DNA from: Chloroflexota bacterium
GTDB lineage: Bacteria; Chloroflexota; UBA5177; JANWHV01
DNA: 15,220 bases
Direction of reading: 5' to 3'
Assembly: GCA_025450255.1 (NCBI GenBank)
Contig: JANWHV010000078.1
Coordinates: 1-15,220, forward strand
The notes under the pieces were generated by a model. The model made no database searches and was not told the DNA's origin. It saw only the letters and a list, made by a program, of their open reading frames with translations. Shown one piece after another: positions 1 to 5,333 of this stretch (position 1 is its first letter; each line of letters opens with the position of its first letter). The translations under genes were made by a program, and so were the position numbers.

Positions 1-105
1 AGGAGCCGGTTCCAGGCGGGCGCCGATTGTGGCGGCATGGTCCCAATCGAGCGCTGGGTAGACGGCGCGGCCGCCTTCAGCTACTACAAACCTCGGGCAT
101 GCATC

Positions 106-741
106 TTAACGCGGTTGGCCGGCCAGGTAGACGGTCTGTCCTGGTTCCACCAGCGCCGCGCCGGCTGTAAGGTCGGCAAGTGTCGCCGCGAACGCCTGTT
201 CCTGGCCCTCAGGCACGAATACCGACAGCTTGACTATATCGCTGAACGCGGTCTCGCCAGTCGTGAAACCCGCGACCCGCAACATCTGTTCGACGCCGCC
301 GTAGTGGCCATATGCAATGGAGACCGACACCGTTGTATGGGGCATCATACGCGCCAATCCAGCGGCGCGGACAGCCTCGCCGGCCGCCTGCCCATAGGCG
401 CGCGTGAGCCCGCCGCTGCCGAGCAGCGTCCCACCCCAGTAGCGCGTGACAATCACCGCGGCATCGACGATTTCCTCGCGCATCAGCATCTCCATGATTG
501 GCCGTCCCGCCGTGCCGCCGGGCTCGCCGTCATCGGAGAAGCGGGCCGTCTCCCCGGCCATCCCAAGCCGGTAGCCGAACGCATGGTGGCCGGCCTCGGG
601 ATGCGCGGCGCGTACGCGCGCCAGCAGCTCGTGGAAGCCCTCGACGTTGTGCAGCGCCTCGGCTCTGCCAAGAAAGCGCGAGCGCTTGATCTCAAGCTCG
701 GAATCTCCGGCGCCGCGCAGGGTATTGAATGGGCGTTCCAC
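106..741 (-). CDS. yigZ: YigZ/IMPACT-family protein (UPF0029), about 211 aa
   Basis: The family has a role linked to translation stress in eukaryotic IMPACT and is poorly defined in bacteria. The N-terminal domain carries the family signature SDDGEPGGTAGRP, followed by the IVTRYWGGTLLGSGGLTRAY block. The last ~65 residues fit the ferredoxin-like DUF1949 tail. I chose GTG at 741 because GGAGAG (750-755 on this strand) sits 8 nt upstream, and the resulting length matches the usual ~205 aa. A TTG at 816 would add 25 Arg/Gly-rich residues, has no ribosome binding site and looks non-coding. Family assignment is secure; cellular role is not. Confidence 0.93.
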   Translation of the reverse strand: MERPFNTLRGAGDSELEIKRSRFLGRAEALHNVEGFHELLARVRAAHPEAGHHAFGYRLGMAGETARFSDDGEPGGTAGRPIMEMLMREEIVDAAVIVTRYWGGTLLGSGGLTRAYGQAAGEAVRAAGLARMMPHTTVSVSIAYGHYGGVEQMLRVAGFTTGETAFSDIVKLSVFVPEGQEQAFAATLADLTAGAALVEPGQTVYLAGQPR

Positions 742-1109
742 GCGGTAAGCTCTCCACGGCCGCTGTCTCGGTTCGACCGCGCCATGGCCACCAAGTCCTC
801 GACGCCTCCAGATCAATTAACGATGTGATTCTGGCGATTCCGGATGACCCTCTTCAGAAATCGGTGACCCTGGCGTAGAGTCAGATAAAAATCGTACCAG
901 GTCGACGATCAGCCGGCACGTCAATATGCACGGCAATATCCCCTGGAACGACGATCTGGGTCGTGGGCAGAAAAACTGCCCTTCGGACGAGGCAAAGTCA
1001 AGGGCCAGCACGAGTACGGAAGTATGAAAGGTCAGACTCTGGAAATAATAACGCGCCATAGCCGATACACTACGGATTACAGGTCCCAAATGACGTAAGG
1101 GAGCGATCG
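742..1109. other. Gene-free spacer with a possible coding remnant
   Basis: No convincing gene lies between the yigZ start and the PRC-barrel gene. The minus strand has a 38-codon stop-to-stop stretch at 881-997 that reads like protein (it includes TTQIVVPGDIAVHIDVPAD), but it has no start, no ribosome binding site and ends abruptly. It may be a gene remnant or chance. A weak -10-like TACACT near 1067-1072 could serve the downstream plus-strand gene, but no matching -35 is visible. Confidence 0.35.
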
Positions 1110-1412
1110 GTGGATGAGGACGTTCGCATCGGCATGACGGTCAACGCCAGTGACGGCGAGGCCGGCGTCGTGGAAGACATTCTCGTCGATGGGCAAGGCG
1201 TTCAGCGCTACCTGGTGGTCCGCGATCGCGGCGTGTTCGGCGCCGACGTGGTGCTGCCGATTGGAAGCGCTACGGCATCTGGCGAAACGGTGGCGGTCGC
1301 CATGGCCCGAAGCGCGGTGCACGCGGCAGACCGCTTTAGCGCCGATCGGTATGGCGAGGCGGCCGGATTGTTTAGCATGGCGGCGGCAAGGTACGATCGG
1401 CAGGCCGAGTAG
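1110..1412 (+). CDS. PRC-barrel / DUF2171-like small protein, 100 aa
   Basis: Residues ~5-62 follow the PRC-barrel pattern: VRIGMTVNASDGEAGVVEDI, a short acidic turn, then RYLVVRDRG and VVLPIGSA. Such beta-barrels occur in RimM, in photosynthetic reaction centre H chains and in many small stand-alone stress or surface-charge proteins of unknown role. The C-terminal ~35 residues are an Ala-rich tail that probably forms a helix. The start is GTG at 1110, preceded by AAGGGAG about 6 nt upstream. There is no signal peptide or membrane segment, so it is probably cytoplasmic. The domain call is from pattern and size; the specific function is unknown. Confidence 0.8.
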   Translation: MDEDVRIGMTVNASDGEAGVVEDILVDGQGVQRYLVVRDRGVFGADVVLPIGSATASGETVAVAMARSAVHAADRFSADRYGEAAGLFSMAAARYDRQAE

Positions 1413-1527
1413 AGATCCGCAAGGCCAGGCGGCTACACGCCCGCGATCCGCATAGCAGATCGTGCGAGGGAGAGACCGCCAGAAGCGCTCTGCAACATAG
1501 CTAGAACGTACCTCCTGAAGGAGCATG

Positions 1528-2250
1528 ATGGCCACCAGCACGCGACGACCAGACAACCGGAACAACGACCAGCTCCGGCCGGTGCGGATTACGCCGGGCT
1601 TCTTCCGCTTCGCCGAAGGCTCCGTACTGATCGAAATGGGCGAAACCAAGGTAGCCTGCGCGGTCAGCATCGAGGAACGCGTGCCACCCTGGCTGGTGGG
1701 CAAAGGACGGGGCTGGGTCACCGCCGAGTACGCGATGCTGCCGCGCGCCACGCCGACGCGGAACGCCAGGGAATCCGGCCGCGGTGGTCCGTCGGGACGG
1801 ACGCACGAGATACAGCGGCTGATAGGGCGCTCGCTCCGTCCGGCGGTGGACCTCAAGGCACTCGGTGAACGAACGCTGACCGTGGATTGCGATGTGCTGC
1901 AAGCTGATGGCGGCACGCGCACCGCGGCGGTAACAGGCGCCTATCTGGCGTTGAAGCTTGCGGTGGCCACGCTGTTGCGCGAGCGCGCTCTCATGGTGTC
2001 CCCGCTCCTCACGCCGGTGGCGGCGGTAAGCGTGGGCATGGTAGGGGGCGAAGCGCGCCTGGATCTGTGCTATGAGGAGGACAGCCGGGCGGACGTCGAT
2101 TTCAACGTAGTGATGACGGGCGGCGGCGAATTCATCGAGGTACAAGGCACCGCTGAAGGCAAGCCGTTCAGCGGTGCCACGATGGCCGAGCTTATCGCCC
2201 TGGCGGAAAGCGGGATCAGGGAATTGTTCGCACTGGGTGAAGGCATTTAG
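1528..2250 (+). CDS. rph: Ribonuclease PH
   Basis: RNase PH is a phosphorolytic 3'-5' exonuclease that trims tRNA 3' ends. The 240-aa length is typical. Recognisable blocks run in order: [31 protein letters not shown], the [16 protein letters not shown] substrate loop, [35 protein letters not shown], and [20 protein letters not shown] with the Asp residues expected in the phosphate and metal site. Two ATGs are adjacent (1525, 1528). GAAGGAG ends at 1523, so the second ATG has the more workable spacing, although the first would add only one Met. The rdgB gene that often follows rph is absent; the next gene is convergent. Confidence 0.97.
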   Translation: MATSTRRPDNRNNDQLRPVRITPGFFRFAEGSVLIEMGETKVACAVSIEERVPPWLVGKGRGWVTAEYAMLPRATPTRNARESGRGGPSGRTHEIQRLIGRSLRPAVDLKALGERTLTVDCDVLQADGGTRTAAVTGAYLALKLAVATLLRERALMVSPLLTPVAAVSVGMVGGEARLDLCYEEDSRADVDFNVVMTGGGEFIEVQGTAEGKPFSGATMAELIALAESGIRELFALGEGI

Positions 2251-2268
2251 ACATTATCATCGCGATCG

Positions 2269-2300
2269 GTTGAAACGAGGCTACTTATCATAGTTTCAAC
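2269..2300. repeat. Inverted repeat between convergent genes
   Basis: GTTGAAAC (2269-2276) and GTTTCAAC (2293-2300) are perfect 8-bp inverted arms around a 16-nt loop. They lie 19 nt past the rph stop and 28 nt past the end of the opposing gene. There is no T-tract, so this is at most a weak bidirectional terminator or an operator. The heptamer TTATCAT also occurs twice here (2254-2260, 2285-2291). Confidence 0.35.
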
Positions 2301-2327
2301 GGCACGGTGCGCCGCCAGTGCGCGGCG

Positions 2328-2645
2328 TCACGTTTCCGCCCGCACGGCGCCACAATGGAGACAGAGCAGGCGCGTGCCGCTGCCGTCCCGGCGTTCAATG
2401 CTCCAGCCGTGCTCACAGCCCGAGCCAGGGCAGTCGCTATCGATGGCTGTGCCGTGAATAGCCGGCTCGTCTGGACCGACTGAGATGATTATGCCGTCAC
2501 CGCAGCGCGTACACGTCCCGGCGGCCTCGAGCCCGTCGCGATCCCAGATAAACCGCGGAATGTCATGGCCGCGTGAATCGGCCATGAAGCGCGCTGAGGT
2601 CTCCTCGATACGCCGAAGATCCCGCCTGAAAAGCTCGCGACTCAC
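2328..2645 (-). CDS. Small six-cysteine, zinc-ribbon-like protein, 105 aa
   Basis: I do not recognise the family. The protein has an Arg/Glu-rich N-terminal helix (RELFRRDLRRIEETSARF) followed by three cysteine pairs: CTRC (45-48), CPGSGC (72-77) and CLHC (95-98). This spacing suggests a zinc-binding treble-clef or rubredoxin-like fold. The start is GTG at 2645, with AAGGAG ~8 nt upstream. An ATG 36 nt further up would place that ribosome binding site inside the gene. There is no signal peptide. It converges on rph. A nucleic-acid or protein-binding role is possible but not shown. Confidence 0.7.
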   Translation of the reverse strand: MSRELFRRDLRRIEETSARFMADSRGHDIPRFIWDRDGLEAAGTCTRCGDGIIISVGPDEPAIHGTAIDSDCPGSGCEHGWSIERRDGSGTRLLCLHCGAVRAET

Positions 2646-2782
2646 AGCCCAATCTCCTTCACATGTGGCGGCCATACGCACAGCATAGTGCGGCGCATGG
2701 ATGCTCGCGGCATGACATGACGATAAGCGACAAAATACCCCGCCATGGTCGAGAACTGATAGATGAGTCTTACCGAATCGCT

Positions 2783-3222
2783 CTAACCTTCCTCATACTG
2801 ACGTCGCAGTGCGCGGATCTTGTCGACATGATCGAGGGCATGGCGCGCCTGCATACGAACCGTCACCTCGACCGTGAGCTTCCGCGGCTCCGGGACGCCA
2901 GTGCTTGTGAGTATGATGTAGCGTTCATAGGCGTCGGGAGGGTGGCGGATCAAGGCGACAATGTACTCCCGGTGTACGCGGATTCGGGCTCCGGCCGGAG
3001 CGAGGCTGAGCCTGGCGTAGTTAAGTCTCAGCGCCGACGCGTTGACGCGTTGTCCGTACTGTACCAATCCTGGTTAATCGCATAGCCGTCGGCATCGACC
3101 ACGTGCGCCACGTCTCCATCGGGGTCATGCCGATCTAGCCACCAACCCAGCCTATCCGTGTAGAATGCCGCGTTCGCCGCTACGTCCTGAACGTGAACGG
3201 CTGCCCAAGTCTGCTCTGCCAT
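2783..3222 (-). pseudogene. VOC-DinB fusion protein remnant with internal deletion and frame break
   Basis: The 5' part starts at ATG 3222, with GGAG about 9 nt upstream. It reads as the first ~45 residues of a glyoxalase/VOC domain: AAVHVQDVAANAAFYTDRLG, then VAHVVDADGYA. That frame stops at 3028. The overlapping frame 2783-3067 reads as the C-terminal ~90 residues of a DinB-like domain: LNYARLS, VALIRHPPDAYERY, then MQARHALDHVDKIRALRR, which carries the terminal DinB histidines. VOC-DinB fusions of ~280 aa occur in Chloroflexota. Here roughly 120-130 residues are missing, namely the rest of VOC and the first half of DinB, and the halves are out of frame. The call rests on motif reading; the exact deletion point is unknown. 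Confidence 0.7.
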
Positions 3223-3299
3223 GTCCCGCGCTCCGCTGCCTAAGCGTCGCCGATGCTCCAGACACCGAACATCACCATTCACATACCCGACAGCAGGAT

Positions 3300-3446
3300 T
3301 CAAGACCGAACGGGAAGCGCGAACGCTGCTGGGTTTCGTACCGCAACGTCTTGGTGCCGCATCCGCGCGATGGTCACAACAATCAGCCCAAGCAAGATCG
3401 CGAGGCGCGGCCCAGCGAAGCGTCCCGATCTGCTGGCGGCGGCCAT
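3300..3446 (-). CDS. Possible small single-span membrane protein, 48 aa
   Basis: The ORF begins with ATG and has a basic N-terminus (ASRSGRF), a hydrophobic run LAILLGLIVVTIA (residues 15-27), a basic flank RMRH, and a hydrophilic tail. This is a plausible one-span membrane peptide. No ribosome binding site is visible before the ATG. It lies 22 nt downstream of the 69-aa ORF on the same strand. GC-rich DNA can produce such frames by chance, so support is modest and no function is suggested. Confidence 0.3.
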   Translation of the reverse strand: MAAASRSGRFAGPRLAILLGLIVVTIARMRHQDVAVRNPAAFALPVRS

Positions 3447-3468
3447 TTGGTACCAGGCGCGCCACGAT

Positions 3469-3678
3469 CTACAGCTTGTCTTTATAACCTCTCAGCCATA
3501 ACCAGCGATCCACGCAGCGCAGGCAGGCGTCAAGCGGGGGTCTTGCCCGATACTCGGTGCTGCGAACGTCGCCCAGCCCGAGTGCGCCGCAGCCGCATCT
3601 GCCGTCGCCGGACGCAAAGTAGTGCCAGACTGGCCGGGCTGCCTCACGGAACCAGCCAGGTATCGACTCCAAAGACAC
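3469..3678 (-). CDS. Small Cys-rich protein with WHYF motif, 69 aa
   Basis: The start is GTG at 3678, preceded by GAGAGGG at about 8 nt. The protein contains PGWFREAARPVWHYFASGDG, then CGC (28-30) and ACLRC (51-55), ending in DRWLWLRGYKDKL. The WHYF-to-CG layout followed by a second Cys pair recalls short zinc-binding proteins of actinobacteria, Chloroflexota and phages, but I cannot name the family. It could bind one zinc ion through Cys28, Cys30, Cys52 and Cys55. It sits alone in gene-poor DNA. Confidence 0.5.
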   Translation of the reverse strand: MSLESIPGWFREAARPVWHYFASGDGRCGCGALGLGDVRSTEYRARPPLDACLRCVDRWLWLRGYKDKL

Positions 3679-3840
3679 TGTCTATTCCCTCTCTTGCATG
3701 CCAAATGTAAGCCGCGACCCTGCAAGCATGCGCGATGTGGCATGGAAGAGGGAGCACCTATTCGGGCCAGACAGGGCAGCCATTCGGGTACTACTCAGAG
3801 AAAGCGCCGGTAGCTGCGTCAAGGGTGGATGGGCGTAAAT

Positions 3841-3912
3841 ACGCCCACCGAGGAACCTTACCCAGGCACGGTGGGCGCGAGGGCAGGGCGCTAATTGCGC
3901 AATGAGTAAGAG
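3841..3912 (+). repeat. Hairpin-bearing repeat, left copy
   Basis: The copy opens with ACGCCCACCGAGGA, then 9 variable nt, then AGGCACGGTGGGCGC. CGCCCACCG and CGGTGGGCG form a 9-bp perfect stem. After ~23 nt, which include GCAGGGCGCTAA, it ends with ATGAGTAAGAG. The same blocks occur in reverse complement at 4310-4378. Just upstream, TGGGCGTA-AA-TACGCCCA (3830-3847) forms an overlapping alternative hairpin. Confidence 0.65.
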
Positions 3913-4074
3913 CCTGCCAATATCGAGTTTACGCAGCCAATGTGAAGATCCAGTTAATTGAGGGTATGGTATCCGCATAACACTATTTCCCCCTGGCACG
4001 CGGAAGAGCCGGCGAACGGTAAGCCCTTTCTGGGGTGTTTCATGTAGGATCCGCACGGCAGCAAGTGCCGTCAA

Positions 4075-4221
4075 TTAGTGCAGTTTCCCACGCGCCGCGC
4101 TATCCGCTTCCACCACTCGATTATACGCCAAGGCTCGGCTGGTGCCGAGAAGAACGCCATGCGTCATGCCCTCATTAGTGATGTCGTATGGCCGCAGCTC
4201 CGACCAATCGAACCACTGCAT
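4075..4221 (-). CDS. Possible small protein inside the candidate element, 48 aa
   Basis: The minus-strand ORF MQWFDWSELRPYDITNEG... ends at TAA (4075-4077). Its third codon positions are GC-biased as in the real genes here, and its composition (balanced acidic, aromatic and aliphatic residues) looks protein-like. The upstream frame is closed by a TAA, so it cannot extend far. There is no clear ribosome binding site. A small hairpin (4055-4071) follows the stop. I recognise no family; it may be a fragment of a lost gene. Confidence 0.3.
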   Translation of the reverse strand: MQWFDWSELRPYDITNEGMTHGVLLGTSRALAYNRVVEADSAARGKLH

Positions 4222-4237
4222 CGGCCCGCCGGTGCTC

Positions 4238-4259
4238 GGCAGTCGTTATACCGACTGCC
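4238..4259. repeat. Perfect 8-bp-stem hairpin
   Basis: GGCAGTCG (4238-4245) pairs with CGACTGCC (4252-4259) around the 6-nt loop TTATAC. No T-tract follows on either strand, so it is not a standard terminator. It lies within the candidate element. Confidence 0.5.
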
Positions 4260-4309
4260 TATGCCGCGCGCCATCCCTTTGAACGAGGTACGTGTCTCCA
4301 GCCGGTTCC

Positions 4310-4378
4310 CTCTTGCTCATACACGACATCTTAAGTCACCTGCTTGCGCCCACCGTGCCTCAACTCCTCGGTGGGCGT
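4310..4378 (-). repeat. Hairpin-bearing repeat, right (inverted) copy
   Basis: Read on the minus strand it gives ACGCCCACCGAGGA, 4 variable nt, AGGCACGGTGGGCGC, then GCAGGTGACTTAA and, after ~10 nt, ATGAGCAAGAG. All 29 bases of the two hairpin blocks match the left copy. The loop is 5 nt shorter and the inner part is diverged. Confidence 0.65.
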
Positions 4379-4553
4379 TGGTGGCCGGGAAGCCAGCGCG
4401 TTGGCATACCACACGGCCGGGGCGGCGTGCGGTTCGGTGCATGTCAGTATGCTGGCGTATTACTTTGAATAGGTCCGTAACCAGGGAAAAGCTGCGGATG
4501 CAGCGGTCACGCAAGCGCTGCTCGATTAGGTGGACCACCGAGAGCACGATGCT

Positions 4554-5036
4554 TCACCGGACGGCATCTGGAATCATTGCGGTGTAGCACAAGAGTGGCC
4601 CAGGTGCAGAGCAGCGTGAAACCTGGATCTCGATTCGATAGATTCCCGGTAGAGCCCACCGAATCGTCTGTGTCGCAGGGGCAAAAGCGTTAAGGAGAGG
4701 TACGTGCCGCAGGAGCGCGAGACCGGCAGGTAAACTGCCCAGCGCGAGTGGCAGTGGCGCCGTGAGGCTGGAGCCATCAGCATCGACCAAGACACCATCC
4801 GGAAATGGACAACTAGGGCCATGTGGCGAGGGGAAGCACACAATAGCGGTCGGTGTAGCATGGACGCGTATCCGCCGGCGCAGCCAAGCAGTTGGATTCT
4901 GCGCAAGTCCCGTCTCCACCTGTGCTAGCGTGTAGACCCTGGATGGGGCGAGGTAGCGAGAGCCTGCCTCCTTGACACCTATACCGATAGCCAGCGTGCA
5001 CATCAGGGCACACACGGGCATAATGTAGCGCTTCAT
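4554..5036 (-). CDS. Exported or membrane-anchored protein of unknown function, 160 aa
   Basis: The N-terminus (MKRYIMPVCALMCTLAIGIG) is a basic start followed by a hydrophobic helix at residues 4-20, a signal peptide or membrane anchor. The remainder begins YTLAQVETGLAQNPTAWLRR and continues as short beta-type segments (RIRVHATP, GVLVDADG, GIYRIEIQV), suggesting an OB-like or small barrel domain outside the membrane. Four cysteines (67, 76, 142, 150) could form two disulfides. AGGA lies ~6 nt before the ATG. It follows the uncertain 88-aa ORF by 15 nt and may belong to the comEC transcript. I do not recognise a named family. Confidence 0.7.
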   Translation of the reverse strand: MKRYIMPVCALMCTLAIGIGVKEAGSRYLAPSRVYTLAQVETGLAQNPTAWLRRRIRVHATPTAIVCFPSPHGPSCPFPDGVLVDADGSSLTAPLPLALGSLPAGLALLRHVPLLNAFAPATQTIRWALPGIYRIEIQVSRCSAPGPLLCYTAMIPDAVR

Positions 5037-5051
5037 GTCTTTCCTGGAGGA

Positions 5052-5318
5052 TCATTGTCCAGGTTTCGCGGCTCTCCACCGCCCTCGAAACATCTCACGG
5101 GCCACTGCTCGCGACGCTGCACCCTCATTCTGCTCCACGATGCCGAAAGGTACAACGAACAACACTTGAAATATAGCCGCAACGGTACGGAGCAACGCGA
5201 CAAGCCTGCCCCAGGTTGTCCCAGGGCCGGCCGATGCTACGACACGTCGGACCATCACACAACGACATCGGGCGCAAGGCCAGGTCAGAAATGATGATTG
5301 AGGCTCCCGCTTCCGCAC
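5052..5318 (-). CDS. Uncertain 88-aa ORF after comEC
   Basis: The GTG at 5318 lies 15 nt after the comEC stop, and the frame ends 15 nt before the next gene, so it fits an operon layout. Residues ~37-60 (WGRLVALLRTVAAIF, QVLFVVPFGIVEQ) could form one membrane helix. The N-terminal 35 residues look random, and neither the GTG nor an internal ATG has a ribosome binding site. It may be a decayed or spurious frame. Confidence 0.3.
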   Translation of the reverse strand: MRKREPQSSFLTWPCARCRCVMVRRVVASAGPGTTWGRLVALLRTVAAIFQVLFVVPFGIVEQNEGAASRAVAREMFRGRWRAAKPGQ

Positions 5319-5333
5319 CTGGGAGCATCGGCC

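Larger units (their letters stand above)
3841..4378. mobile_element. Candidate non-autonomous element with ~70-bp imperfect terminal inverted repeats
   Basis: The two ends are inverted copies of one sequence (see the two repeat entries), 72 and 69 bp long, enclosing ~400 bp with no transposase. Size and layout resemble a MITE or a decayed insertion sequence. Flanks show no clear target duplication: TGGGCGTAAAT lies left and TGGTGGCC lies right. An alternative is two unrelated copies of a scattered hairpin repeat or small-RNA motif in opposite orientation. Confidence 0.35.
3679..4553. other. Gene-poor stretch, about 875 bp
   Basis: Open frames here on either strand have the Arg/Ser/His-rich composition of non-coding GC-rich DNA and lack ribosome binding sites. 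What the stretch does hold is listed separately: two inverted ~70-bp copies of a hairpin-bearing repeat, one 48-codon minus-strand ORF and a perfect-stem hairpin. A smaller hairpin (ACGGCA / TGCCGT, 4055-4071) follows the stop of the 48-codon ORF. Confidence 0.5.

Noticed and set aside
37..828. Long plus-strand open frame over yigZ
   Set aside because: It is antisense to a clear YigZ gene, is rich in Arg, His and Gln, and has no ribosome binding site.
1501..2145. Long minus-strand open frame over rph
   Set aside because: Antisense shadow of a well-conserved RNase PH gene.
3682..4074. 130-aa minus-strand frame starting with TTG
   Set aside because: Unusual composition, no ribosome binding site, and it runs through the hairpin of the left repeat.
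3841..4378. CRISPR-like or riboswitch interpretation of the hairpin pair
   Set aside because: Only two copies in opposite orientation with no regular spacing, and no known riboswitch consensus that I recognise.
4078..4587. 169-aa plus-strand frame
   Set aside because: Arg/His/Ser-rich, crosses the right repeat and the end of the opposing 160-aa gene, and resembles no family.
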